Below, one piece after another: positions 47,231 through 59,167 of a stretch of 64,000 nt of DNA. The notes beneath the pieces are model-generated. The model was not told the DNA's origin. It did not search any database and saw nothing but the letters and a program-made list of their open reading frames with translations. Every line of letters starts with the position of its first letter. Position 1 is the first letter of the stretch. The position numbers and the translations under genes are program-made. Origin of the DNA: Margaritifera margaritifera (lineage: Eukaryota; Mollusca; Bivalvia; Unionida; Margaritiferidae); NCBI GenBank assembly GCA_029931535.1, contig JAQPZY010001581.1:1642001-1706000 (forward strand), written 5' to 3'.

Positions 47231-47840
47231 AACAGGTCAAAGCAGATCATTGAACCATGATCGCTGAAGTCACAGTAGAGCGATGAGGAAGATCTGCGCA
47301 GTGGAAGTTCTGACTTTTGCAGAACTTGAGGTAGCAGTCGGAACGGTGGGAAGGTGTATGCGAATAGCCGATCCCACCAGAAGCTGAATGCGTCCACTGC
47401 CCATGCTCTCTGATCCGGGACCAGAGATACGTAAAAGGGAAGTCTGTTGTTGAGCCTGGTCACAACAGGTCCACTAAGGGTCTTCCCCAGAGTATGAACA
47501 GGGACTCTGTTACGAAGCGGTGAAGATACCATTCCGTGAGGATGGCTCGACCTGTCCTGGACAGGCTGTCTGCTAATACATTCTTCTTGCCTGGAATGTG
47601 GCAAACTCGGATTGTTATGTCCTCTGAGGCTGTCCACAGGAGGAGGTTCCAGACCTCCATGCAAAGAGAAGGGGCATGTGTGCCTCCCTGATGTCGTAGA
47701 TACATTACGACGGATGTGTTGTCTGAGGAGACCATGATGCAGCGACCCCTCACTCTGTTGATGCATCCTTACAAACCTAGAAATACTGCTTTCATTTCTA
47801 GATTGTTGATGTGGAGGGATGATTCGGCCTGAGTCCAAAG
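47182..47840 (-). pseudogene. RNase H region of DIRS copy 2
   Basis: Two overlapping frames are involved. One (47753-47460) contains the RNase H core VSSDNTSVVMYLRHQGGTHA with the catalytic D of SDNTS, then SEDITIRVCHIPGKKNVLAD and SLSR. This is the usual DIRS/Ngaro arrangement in which the domain ends in IPGxxNxxADxLSR. The following TEWYLHRFV and WGRPLVDLL are also typical of the region before the recombinase. A frame change near 47470 breaks it. Confidence 0.8.
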
Positions 47841-48243
47841 ACCCTGGAGAATTATGCCCTCTGGTTCAAAATAAGCACCCAACCGGAATCTGACGCGTCG
47901 GCAAACAGATAAGAGTGGGGATCAGGTGCATGGACTGGGACCCCAACCAGGAATATGTCCCGATTCATCCACCTGAGCAAGTGGTGGTGAAAGTCCCATC
48001 CTAGCGGAATCAGGGTTGATAGAGAATCTCTGTGTGGTTTCCACCTTGCGAGGAGGAAGAACTGTAGAGGGCGCATATGGAGACGTCCTTAAGGAACCAA
48101 GTCGGCAGTGGCTTTCAAGGTTCCCAATAGGGATAGATAAGGGCGAGCAGATAATGATGTTTTTGCTCGTAGCACCTCTAGAAGAGCCAAGAATCCTACC
48201 CAATCCAGTGGAACATGGACCAAGTTCTGGTTTGTGAGGAAGT

Positions 48244-49220
48244 TCATCCCCACCCCACGTAAACAAAGTCCTGTGATGGAATGAGTTCTGACTTTTCAAG
48301 GTTTGGTAAAAGACCCAACAGAGTTATGGCAGACCAAGAACGGAACAGATCCTGATGAAGGGACTGAACCTGGACATTGTGGATCAGCCAGTCGTCGAAA
48401 TACTGGAGAATCAGTGTTCCCAGTAATCGAAGGTAGGCCACAACCAATCCCATAATTCAGGTGAAGACTCTGGGTGCGAAAGAGATTCCGAACGGCAGAA
48501 CCCGGAATTGAAAAACTTCCTGGTCTAAGCAAAAACCAGAGATATTTGAGGTGTGGAGGAAAAATCGGGATGTGCAAGTAGGCATCCTGAAGGTCGATGG
48601 AGACTGCCCAATCGGATGGATGAAGTGCGTTCCAAATCAATGAGGTTGTCTCCATCTTGAAAGGTTCCTCCAGAAGAAACTGGTTGAGTGGGGAGAGATT
48701 GATTATGATCCGAAATTTCCAACATTTCTTGGTGACCAGGAAGATTCGGGAGTAGAAGGTGGAAGACTGATCGTTCAGGACCCTCTTGACTGCCCCTTTC
48801 TGCAAAAGGGTGTGCACCTCTTTTCTCAATTTCCCCAGATTGGACTGGGGAAATAGAATGGGGGTCCTTGATAGTGGGGGTTGTTCTTGAACTGGAGTCG
48901 ACAATGGAGAGGACCCACCCATCGTCCGTGATGCTTGACCAATCCTCTGAAAAGAGGCCTAGGTGAGCACCTACAGGGACGTTTTGGAGGGGGATGCATG
49001 GCAGGAGAGGGGTTAGATCCCTAGGGCTGTCCCAATCCCTTTCCTCCGGTGGAAAAGGAAGAAGAATTATAGAACCTCCTCTTTTCGGGTCTGCGGCGAC
49101 CTTCACGCCATGGACTCGACGTACAAGGAGGAGGTTTAGTTTCAGGTTGAGGCTTGGGCTGGGGTTACATCTGCTGGAAGAACTTGGCGAATGGCCCCTG
49201 AGGGCAATTCGCATTAACAC
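48244..49220 (-). pseudogene. Reverse transcriptase region of DIRS copy 2
   Basis: Frame 48922-48296 carries EVHTLLQKGAVKRVL, TFYSRIFLVTKK, IIINLSPLNQFLLEEPFKME and the motif A block WAVSIDLQDAYLHIPIF. After a frame change the catalytic box ILQYFDDWLIHN appears in 48453-48244. Both aspartates of the FDD box remain. The upstream frame (49220-48525) overlaps it and contains proline-rich linker sequence. DIRS reverse transcriptases of copies 1 and 2 are clearly of one subfamily. Confidence 0.85.
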
Positions 49221-49229
49221 GCTTCCTGG

Positions 49230-51216
49230 CTGATTGCAATGGGCTAGGAGTGAATGTAAAAGATCGATGTTGATGATTCAGCAAGTCTCGAGAAGCCACA
49301 GGTGGTATGAGGCCCCCAAAGAGGGTCTCGGCTTCTAGCAGAGCAGCCATTAGAAGGTCTTTACTCTGTTAAGTAAGACCTTCGAGGAGACCAATGCAGC
49401 GTCACGGCAGATGTGCAGAATTCCACAGATGAACCCATTGCAACAGAAGCGCATAACAGAATGTCTAAGCCACTGCTTCCAGCACGCATTGTAATGCAAC
49501 TGGATTCAAGGTGGCCTCTCTCAGCATACTAAACGCAGTTGCTGATAATAGATCGGAATGCAACGCAATGGTTACAAGTAACCGGTTTTCTGCTCCATGG
49601 CATCGATTGTTTTAATTGGAAGGCGAGCCCAGGCTCATTCCAGTAACTGGTTCATTTTACACATTTTGCACTTTTCACTGCTAGACACAGTAAAGTAAAA
49701 TTGAGTATCAGCCTATATATTTGAAGCCACTTAGGAAAATGGAGGCTGATGAAACACTGCTGAGAAAAAACAAAAGTAAGATTTAGAGTCAAAATCAACA
49801 ACATTTGAAAGAGTGTTTCATATTTTTTGTATGTTTGTGAAGAAAAGACCAGTTTAGAAATCCCCACCTTGGCTACCTCAGCATCCAATTGAGGAGGTTT
49901 GGTAGGCAATTTTGAGGAATGTATCCTCTAACTGGCAGAAGAGACCAGGGGTCTCAATGTCGAGGGAGGGACGAACCACCCTCAACGTTGCCAAGCTACA
50001 TTTTGGCCTAGCAAAAGCCTCTGTGAGAGTTCCTCTATCGTTGGGGAATGAGGGAGAAGCAAGAGGTCTGGTTTTGTTTGCTCCCCGGAGATTTTTTCCA
50101 TAATGGAAAGGATCTTTTTGGATTGTGTGCCACATGGTTTGGGGCACAATTCCGGGGGTAAGAGGCGGTAAACTTTGTTTACTGCCTTATCAAAGGACCA
50201 GACCTCTTCCTCCACTTCCAACTCAGAGGAAGGGGTGGGCCTGAAAGGTGTCAGTGCCGCTCTTTCTGTCTCGGACTCATTTGAGTCAACGAGAATAGAG
50301 AGAACATTGTCATCATCTGGTATACTCTGAGTCAGAGAGTGGGTGGGCATATGGAGCATCCTCGATGTGGAGGGGGCATAGGAGCACTCTGTGCCACAGC
50401 CAGTAGTTCAGTGCGAGTTCCAGTGGGGAGGCCAGACCGCCTGTCTACCCTGGATGATGTGACACCTCTTGCCTTCCACATTGGGGCCACCTGGTGAGGA
50501 GGTGATGGCGGGATTGAGCCGAAGCATCACCTTGACTGTGAGGGCAAGGTCCAGGAGCCCACGGGGGCTTAGTGGACCAAGGGCCTTAAGGTGGAGGGCC
50601 CCACATCCCATAAGGATACATTGGGATAATAGGGTTGGGGGGGATGCCGATCCATTCCCCTTCCCTAGTCTGAGCCCGTACCCTGTCCCCATACCATTAG
50701 GCTGACGAGTGAGAATCAGAGAGGAAATCATCTTGACTATTATATCACTACCCCGAAGTGATGAGAGCGGTGCATCACCTCCCGAGACGAGGGAGCAACA
50801 TGTTACCATGAGCATGAGATGTGTTTGCGGTGCTCCACCTCCCTAAAGGAAGGGAGCAGTTCGCTGTTGCAGTGCACTACCTCCCAAACAGGAGGGTGCA
50901 ACCTGCTGTTGCAGTGCTCTACATGCCTAATGGGAGAGCGCAACCCGCAGTTGCAGGGCTCTACCTCCCTAATGGAAGGGTGCAACCCACTGTTGCGGTG
51001 CTCTACTTCCCTAACGGGATGGAGCAATCTGCTGTCGCGGTGCTCAACCTCCCTAATGGGAGGGCACGACCCGCTATTGCAATGCTCTACTTCCCTAATG
51101 GGATAGAGCAGCCTGCTGTCACGGTGCTCAACCTCCCCAACGGGAGGGCGCAATCCGCTGTTGCGGTGCTCTACTTCCCTAACGTGAGGGAGCGACCCAC
51201 TGTCACGTTGCTCCAC
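49230..51216 (-). pseudogene. Gag-like ORF1 of DIRS copy 2
   Basis: Successive minus-strand frames run from a repeat domain (51216-50803) through a proline- and glycine-rich part (50815-50408) to a more conserved part (50359-49982). The last contains WSFDKAVNKVYRLLPPELCP and EELSQRLLLGQNVAW. Frame changes join them near 50400 and 50000. The 50359-49982 region matches the style of DIRS ORF1 proteins and presumably binds the element's RNA. Confidence 0.6.
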
Positions 51217-51245
51217 CTCCCTAACAGGAGGGAGCGACTCGCTAT
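50815..51245 (-). repeat. 60-bp tandem repeats coding 20-residue units in DIRS ORF1
   Basis: About seven 60-bp units with a 30-bp sub-period (ctccctaa(t/c)gggagggcgcaacc on the plus strand) stay in one frame on the minus strand. They encode variants of REVEHRDSxLxxPxx, with EVEH or EVEHC repeated every 20 residues. The region is GC-rich compared with its surroundings. Confidence 0.85.
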
Positions 51246-52412
51246 CTGAGGCGTATACACTGTCTTGAACGTGAGAAGTGTTCTTCTTCTCCTCCCTGTA
51301 GGGGGTAGGCGATCGACTAATCGAACATCCAGTCCCTCCTACTGGAGGGCCTCACAGGCCGCCAAAGAAGTTGGTCCCAAATGCTGAGACCTAAGACAGA
51401 ATCCAGAAAAGTCTGAAGATAAGTACATCTGGAATCAACTAGATTCCAGGTGCCAGAAGGCCATAAATTGCAAGCTGTGCAACTTTCTTTCTTTTTTTTT
51501 TTTTTTTGGTGCACTTGGAGCACTATATCCAGTCTGGGTGAGTGTCACAAGAGCCCTTCTTGTGGCCACACTTCCCAACAGACTGTTCTGACATTATTTC
51601 TGAAAAAGAGAAGTAATGACAATATTTAATAAATGTCACACTAAACTCACCTTGTTGTGTCACGCTAAACTCACCTGTTTGTATGTCGTGCGTACCCCGT
51701 ACACCACTGTGTATGCATTAATTACCTGTATGCACGAGGTAAATGATGAATTTTTCCTATAGAAAAATAAAACATTTCACACTTTGAATTTTAGTTAAAG
51801 AACATGCAGACACATATGCAATGACCACAAAATACATGGGTGTGGACATTAATAATATACGTGAAAATTTACCGATAATGGTCACTTTTTCTTATGAAGA
51901 GAGAGGAAGATGCTGTCCTCTATGTTAGGCAGGGCCTGTTGTTACTTTTTAAAACACAGAGACTTACTCATACCTCAGTTGTATATCAGGAAATTGGGTG
52001 AGTGTTTCCACCCGCAAGGAGTGGCATACACAAGGTAGCCTTGGAGACCCATTAAAGAATGAAGTTCTAAAATTAAAATGGGGAAAGTTTACAATAAATA
52101 TACGGAACAGATAGTGCAACACCAAGACTTATTATGAACTGCAGTGGGGAGACCACTAATGCTGTAAGTTGCTGCATGCACAATTTTTTCTCGGGTGCTG
52201 TTCTCAGGCAAACGTCTACACAGTATGGCGTCCATGAAAAAGATGAGGTATTTAGGCAAGCCTAAACGAGGCACAGACTGGAGTGCAAAGGTCATTCTTA
52301 CCTTTTCTCCACTCTGGGAGGATGTATTCACATCGAACGGATAGTGGTTTTCGGCACGAAAATGGAATAGCTAACAATAGCGACAGGATAAGTAATTGCT
52401 GCTATTAAATTC

Positions 52413-53211
52413 TGATTCACTGAGATGCAATACACAGGAACCAACCAGATGTATCAATACAATTCATAAAATATCATGCATCACAACACATACAAGAAAT
52501 ATGAAGCAGAAATTGCAAACAGCTCTATTTCCCCAGGCATTATTTGCAATTTTATATGAAATATTATTGTTTTTTAAGTCATATGTGTGTGAGAAGGTTA
52601 CTGATGTATAAACAATTCATATTATACCTGTCTTTCTTCTGGACAGTATGTAAGATATCTAGAGAAGGGGTCATTTGTGTCTTGGAGGGGCAGCATTTTT
52701 TTTTTTTTAACATGGTAAAAATCTTTTTAATGTTACAGTTGATTCAATAAATATATTCATGTAATGTTAGTCAGTTCTTAGGTACTCATATATCCATGTC
52801 CACCAATGATGGGGGTAGTAAGAAAAAAAGAAATTACAAAACAAAAACTTAATCTTTCTCTCTTCTTTTCTCACAGAGAATTATTTATAACCAATAAACA
52901 GTAAACAATTCCAACTAGCACTAAATGAGGCTGAGCAGGGCAAGCTCTCTGAAAATTATGTACCAGTTTAGCATCTGCAAATTTCTACTAGTCGTATTCA
53001 CCAAGATGTCTGCCATGCTTATAGACTCTAAAATTTGCAGCATAATGACATGTACCACATCATAAGTTCAATATTGCAATGTGTATCATGTCAAAGTGTC
53101 CAAACCAATACACATCATGATAAATATCATTTCATTTACTATATATCATGACGAGTATCAAGCCTCTGATTTCTAGACAATGCACCAGTCTAATATTAGT
53201 AAACTAATTAC
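52413..53211. other. Intron start after exon C1, nothing recognised
   Basis: Between the right end of DIRS copy 2 and the donor of exon C1. No feature was supported. Confidence 0.4.
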
Positions 53212-53385
53212 CTTTGTTCCAATCCATGTTAGTGGAGTTGAATGGTGGTTCCATTCTGTTACACTGCTGTTCTCTCAGATACATGGCCACACCCAGCTGC
53301 TCCATCAGAAGTGACCTCACTGAGTCTGTTAGGGTTGTCAGGTTTGAAAATCCTTGACCTTGTAACCACTTGGACAAGGAAAAGT
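53212..53385 (-). CDS. Exon C1 of giant modular Cys-rich protein
   Basis: Internal exon of 174 bp, acceptor catcttttctgatag, donor GTAATT. AC completes GAC with B1, 57 codons follow, and the final G joins CC of A2. Residues: FSLSKWLQGQGF at 1-12, a helix-like stretch LTDSVRSLLMEQLGVAMYL, cysteine 41 within EQQC, and W55. The length, the single cysteine and both phases equal those of C2 and C3. Confidence 0.92.
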
Positions 53386-55096
53386 CTATCAGAAAAGATG
53401 ACAAAAGTTTTAATTTTGGCCATGAAAATGTGGTAAACAATAGAAAGTATTCCTTTATAAATGATAATTGCTTAGATGGTTGCTAAATTTATACAGACAC
53501 TAAAACATTTAAGTACACCTTTGAAATGCAAAGTTGGAATGATGAACATTGAATGAATAGAAAATGAATGCAGAACAAATGCTGAGTGAATGCAGAACAA
53601 ATGAAGAATGAACAAAGAACGAACAATAAATGGTATATGCATAATGCTACTTGCCACAAGCAACAAACAACAAACCATAAATGGTAAATGATAAATGATG
53701 AATGATAAACCATAAATGATCAAGGAAACAGAATTTTGGATGCAGTCTTTGTAACTGATATGAAATCAGTTGTACAACATTTATAAATAAAATAATAAAG
53801 GAAACAAGATCCATAATTGAACATTCACTCTTGCTATCGAGCAGTGTTTTTGAAAATGTATTGCCATCTCCCTGAAGTGTTTTAGAAATCTTACCATTAT
53901 GCTTGTTTTCGAGAACCCTTTGAATTCTAACTGCAGAAAGCCATTTTAAACTATAGTCCAAAATCAAATTCTTTATCGCCATTGAAAATTGTTCTACAGT
54001 CCACCCTTTTTACTGATGATATAACAGTTTGTGGAAGCATGATATTTATTAAAAGAAACTGCAAAAGCCTAAATTATTAAAGTGAATTTTTTTTCATCAT
54101 TAAAAATACTGAAACCATTTCACAGAAATATATGTTAACTCTGTTTTAAAAGTGATCATTCACCCCTGCTGGGTACAAATAGGTATAAATTAAATATTTT
54201 TAAAAAATTATGATTCCATTGGATTTACTGCCCTTGTGTAGTCTCTCAGAAACATTTGCAAATGTATTTTCAAATGTATTATTAAAAGAACGTGAAAGAA
54301 AAATGCATGACTTTACAAGATAAATAGTAAATGCTGAGATGATGAATGGTAAACAATTAAATAGTTGCTTGAAAGCTATTGCAATAGAAATGTATTTCAA
54401 AAACATTTTTTGGGCTCCAAATAACTTCAGGGTCTGTACCACCATTTGTTCCATGATTCGTATTCAACACATTATCATTTAAATGTTTTATCTATAGGTG
54501 TCATTCAGATACGATATTATTATGTGACATAATTATAGGCTATCTCAATAATAAAGGTTTTATGTTTTGCATTGCTACCTTAATACAGTGAAATCTGTCT
54601 ATAATGGACAATCTAGGGATTAAACAATGTTGACCTTTGTTGATAGGTGTTCTTTATATACAGGTGAAATATATTAGCAAAATAAAGTAAAGCAATTCAT
54701 AAATATTGTCCTGTATGAGCAGGTGTCCTTTACATGGTGGTTTCTGATAAATTAGGTTTCAATCTACAGACTAGAATTGAATATCACCCTTATCCATTCA
54801 CTTTTAAGGAATGGAAAGTTCAAAGTCAAGAAAATACCTTATAAAACAAACTGATATCAACATATCTACACCCACATTATTCAACTGTAGACTGTTGTCT
54901 ATTTTTAAAAGCTTGTAAAATTCAGGCTAACAATAATGTCTACAACTATATCCATACTTGTGAAAAGATCATGGGGGGGGGGGGTACTGAGTTATGATGA
55001 CCCTTATTTTTCTAATTAATGAGGAAGATAGTGTCTCATCCAATATGCAAATCACTGAACTTGCAGAGTTATCTTTGAAGACAGTTAATCCCTGAC
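53386..55096. other. Intron B1-C1 (1711 bp)
   Basis: Holds a short imperfect repeat patch at about 53540-53730 (aatga/aacaaat-rich) and a G run at about 54973-54983. No gene or large element was seen. Confidence 0.45.
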
Positions 55097-55260
55097 CTGG
55101 TAAAGTGTATCCCAGCTTCAGGTTACAAATAAGTTTAGGAAGTCTGGAATGTGAGAGAACAGGAACTTTCATTTGGCAGTTGTCCCCAGCATCCATGCAC
55201 AAGGAGAAAGTGAGGTCTACTTCAAACATCTTCTCACTTTCGAGATCTGCCACTCTGTAC
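55097..55260 (-). CDS. Exon B1 of giant modular Cys-rich protein
   Basis: Internal exon of 164 bp, acceptor catttgatctag, donor GTCAGG. The first base G completes a codon of an upstream type A exon not found in the window. Then come 54 codons and a final G. It starts YRVADLESEKMFEVDL. Cysteines are at 21, 28 and 45, LPK at 40-42, and the closing residues are LP. It is the most upstream exon visible. The next upstream exon, predicted to be type A, must lie beyond 64000 or in an unrecognised form. Confidence 0.9.
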
Positions 55261-55429
55261 CTAGATCAAATGAATGTATGCAATTTTATAAACATGCAAT
55301 TTGTGAACACAAACTAAGGCCATTCCCAGGAGTATTTGCATTACTGATGTGTGAGCGCATATGCATCTGTATGTGTATGCTTGCATAAGTATTATGCATG
55401 TGTGTGCGTGCATGCATGTGCGTGGTTCT

Positions 55430-56688
55430 AGGACAAAATGGTAGCGGACAAAATGGTACGGACAAAATGGTATGGGACAAAATGGTAATAGGATTAAATG
55501 GTATGGACAAAATGGTACGAATACAATTTTATTAATACGAAATGTAAAAAAACAAACAAGTTTTTACTAAATAACATTAATATGCTGCTATTGTGAACTG
55601 ACCATGGATGATTTATAACAATTACTTATACAAACAATTGTTTTACATTTTAAAATAAAAAAGCAATTCAAGAAAAATAAAGCGCTCGTTTTGGAAGTAG
55701 ATGAGCGGCTGCAACTGAAACACTCTGCAATTCATTGTGAACAATCGATCGTGTTGCTTCTTTGGTTGTTTCGGCTCTCCTTTTCATGTTGGCACGAGCT
55801 GTTTCAACCTCTACTTGCCCATGAGATAAAAGCTTGCGAGTCCCTTTTTGAGAAGTAACATAATCTAACATGATGAAAAAATTTAACAAGTTTAAAAATT
55901 AAATAATCAAGATAATAAAGTCCTCTTAAAATGATATGTAACTGTTTTTTGTTTTATATTCAAAGTACAAAAATTAAGGCACCCCAGTCATTAGAGCGCA
56001 GTTCACTTTGATACTTTGATCGATAAAATGAATCACACTTGTACACTTTTCCATTTTATATATGGAGTAAAAATCCGACTTCAAAGAAACGTTGCCGCTG
56101 ATCACAAACTTTAAAAAAGGTCGCGTCAACATTCTCAAAGAAACGGTGCCACTGATCACAAACTTTAATAAAGATGGCTTCAACATTCTCATTCAATGCA
56201 ATCAGTTGGTTCTTCAACACACATCTCTTTGATGTATGTACTTAACCTTAAATTGGGTTATTCCACTTAATTTACTTTACCTATGCAACTTAGCCTAATG
56301 GGCTCTCCCGCAGCAGTGTTCAAAAGGATTTGACTCGACACATCACCCTAGCTATTGTGTGCCAATTAAATAAATCTCTGAAAGGTGGCTGTTTATCTCT
56401 GACCACCTTACCTTTTAATTGCCTCTAAAACAGGTGTATAAACCTGCCCTGAGGATAGTTTTACATGAGCTTTGAGCAGTACTGTTTACATATACCACAG
56501 ATTACAGTCCTATACCATTTTGTCCGCACCATTTAATCCTAGTACCATTTTGTCCCATACCATTTTGTCCGTACCATTTTGTCCGCACCATTTTATCCAT
56601 ACCAATTTGTCCAATACCATTATGTCCACGTACCATTTTGTCCATACCATTTTGTCCGTACTAATTTGTCCGCTACCATTTTGTCCCG
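55430..56688 (-). mobile_element. Mutator-like element with reiterated terminal repeats
   Basis: The left end (55430-55520) is six or so copies of ggacaaaatggtac, and the right end (about 56510-56688) is about a dozen copies of the complement. The outermost ggacaaaatggtagcggaca is inverted at both ends. Inside, minus-strand 55889-55668 encodes YVTSQKGTRKLLSHG, resembling the start of a FLYWCH finger, and then ETTKEATRSIVHNEL and VAAAHLLPKRA. This combination is known from metazoan MULE transposases. The frame lacks most of the transposase. A hAT-like fragment (cctaatgggct, aattgggttattccact) lies inverted at 56236-56350. Confidence 0.65.
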
Positions 56689-56880
56689 CCACCATGTGCG
56701 TGTGTGTGTGTGTAAAGGCTGGCTGTTTATGTATCAAATAAATAGGCTGCAAGGATAAATCTACTGATGTAAATAAGTTAACTAACAAATTCTAGAACTG
56801 ACTGCATGTGTGCATGTGTCTGTGTGTGTGTATCAAGCATCTGGAATTCGTCATATATGCCAGACATGTCTGACAGAATG

Positions 56881-58191
56881 CATACCTGTCAACTTGTACA
56901 GGAACCCCATAATTTGTACGTTTTTTGGGGGGGTTTTGTAGAGTACGCTCTTCCAACCTTTTTGTACAGCTTTTTTTAATTTTTTTTAAAAAAAGTCCTT
57001 ATTTTCATGCTTTAATCACTACATCTACCTTTATTTGGCCATTCATGCCCTCTGGGCATACTGAATATTTGATTCTACTACTCTCCATGTATACATTTAC
57101 ATCCTGTACAACACCCACAGGTGGTCAGTGATAACTATCGCATATGTGCACGTTCTGTTACCGCTTGACTGCATGTTGGGCTAAGCGACCAAATTATTGG
57201 CAAATCAAAACCTGTCAAACAAAACAAAGCCGGTATGATTAATTAGCAGTGTTTTAAGCGGCTTTGTTGCACTGTGTTTACTCAAACCAGATCCTCACTA
57301 GTGGCTCACTTTGATTTTAATCCAGCGAGTTAGCGTAATTAAATTAATGAAAGGTACTTTACCGACATCAGTGTTGGTTTCCTTTATGAACTGATTAAAT
57401 GACAGTAATAATTCTTTAATTTTTAATTGATTATACAGACGATCAACTTTCACGTGCGATATTGCATTTGAAGTGAAACAATTATGCTAATTAATGAGCT
57501 ATGTTCGTATTTAAAAGAGAAAATGTTTGTTATGATCACTTTACAAGTAGTTGTCAAGCAAGCTGATATTTACTATGTGGATAAAATGAGTTTTGCTAAT
57601 TATTTTCACCAGGAAAGTAATAAGGACGATTTGAAGAAGTAAAATTCTTTTGAAAGTGGAGGGATAAAACGTAAGACTGCTACTGAGTGTGAAAATTCCT
57701 TAAACCAAGAGAGTGTAAAAATTCTAATGAACATTTCACCAAATGGACCAGAGCTTGAGGACTTTAACTCAGACACAGCTATCAACTGCTGGCTTAGTGC
57801 TGGTGCAGGTGGCAGACATGAACATGGACATTTTTTTCAAAATCCAGCAGCTAAAACATATATACATGTACCTGAAGTAGCCAAATGTATATCAACAACT
57901 GTTTTAGCAAAATTAAATTCTTTTAAGAAATAATTATGTTGTATATTATTTTATTTGTTCTTTCTATGGATTAAGTACATACATCTCATTAAATCTCGGC
58001 AAGTGATTACCATTTTGGGACAAGTGAAAAGTAAGGTGGGACAAATGAAAAGTAAGGTGGGACAAGTGAATTTTCTGAAATCAATTGAAACATTTGCTGA
58101 GCCCTGTCTTTGGCATAAGGTTTTTCTGGTCATTGTAAGGTTTTATTTGGTTAGGTGTACAGGTTTTTGTCTCAGGAGGTTGACAGGTATG
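56881..58191 (+). mobile_element. hAT-type element with perfect 13-bp terminal repeats
   Basis: CATACCTGTCAAC at 56881-56893 and GTTGACAGGTATG at 58179-58191 are exact inverted copies. The hexamer AGAATG abuts both outer edges (56875-56880 and 58192-58197), consistent with part of an 8-bp target duplication. The plus strand at 57727-57933 encodes LMNISPNGPELEDFNSDTAI then WLSAGAGG, like the tail of hAT-derived proteins, with a stop in the frame upstream. At 1311 bp it is non-autonomous. The inverted partial copy at 25457-26440 is the same family. Confidence 0.75.
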
Positions 58192-59165
58192 AGAATGTAT
58201 TTTTTTGACCTACTATAAAATAAACAAATCGAACATTAGGTGTTTCCGCTAAAAAAATAATATTCAGACTTGATAAATAATTGTTTTAACTGAAACTCAA
58301 ACACAGGTACTGGCCTTATCTTATACAACAGGTGTGAAATTGCCCTCGGCTACAGTAAATGGTACAATGTAACCTAATTAGTTCCTTGCTTCAACCAAGT
58401 TTTGGAGTAGATTATTCAATTTTGTGGGTAAAGAAGTATCCCAACAAAAAGGTCATTTCAAAAAGACAATATAAAGAAAAAGTGAAATATTCCCTATTCA
58501 AATTACAAAATATACTGATAAATATTAATACACAGCCAGAACGGAAGTAGCAAGTTCTATTGTAATAGCAAACCCCTCATTCCCTACAACTTATATGATT
58601 CTGTTCCAAAGTCATTTTCCAGCTACACAACATGTAGCCTATTAGAGCAGTACAATGTCATATACAGCTGATATATGCATTTCTAGCCATATTATAAGAA
58701 ATAATAATGGATTCTGTCAGATTTAAAGCATTTAGGTTATTTTGCAGCTATAAAACTTTAATAAAATACAAACTATGGATATATATTGGAGTTACAGTCT
58801 ACACATTTTCCATATCTCTCATACAGGACTCCCTTTCATTTTAAAATCTTGGAAGTCTGGGACATCCTGGGTTGAAAATTTGGATGTACCTTAATTTGAA
58901 CTGGAAGTCCCCATTGTCAGATCAAATGATAGGTATATAGAAACATGTATCTGTTTGGTATTTTTTTAAATCCTTACAAGTTTTCACTAAATGTATGCAT
59001 TTAACTCATTTGTAGAACTTTGCAATTTAACATGTAAATGCATCATAATCCAGCACTGCTGGATACCTAAATTCATTAAAGATAACATTTAAATAAAATT
59101 GTTCAATATCACTTTTATTGTGCACTTTTCCAGCAGTAAAACTTACCTTTTTTATGAAAGATAGA
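58192..59165. other. Spacer, nothing recognised
   Basis: AT-rich sequence without a supported feature. Confidence 0.4.
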
Positions 59166-59167
59166 TA

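Larger units (their letters stand above)
44250..52412 (-). mobile_element. DIRS-type tyrosine-recombinase retrotransposon, copy 2
   Basis: The ends are an inverted pair of about 40 bp, ttaatagcagcaattac...cctgtcgctattgttagct at 44250-44290 and 52365-52412. The minus-strand order is Gag-like ORF1 (51216-49200), reverse transcriptase (49220-48244), RNase H (47840-47182) and tyrosine recombinase (about 47230-46290). This is the usual DIRS order, and frames are broken in several places. It fills most of the C1-A2 intron in the gene's orientation. A pogo-like remnant ends at 46172 and has replaced or interrupted the far end of the element. Confidence 0.85.

Noticed and set aside
50819..51249. Plus-strand repeat-protein frames
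   Set aside because: A 60-bp array stays open in several frames. The minus-strand frame agrees with the orientation of the rest of DIRS ORF1.
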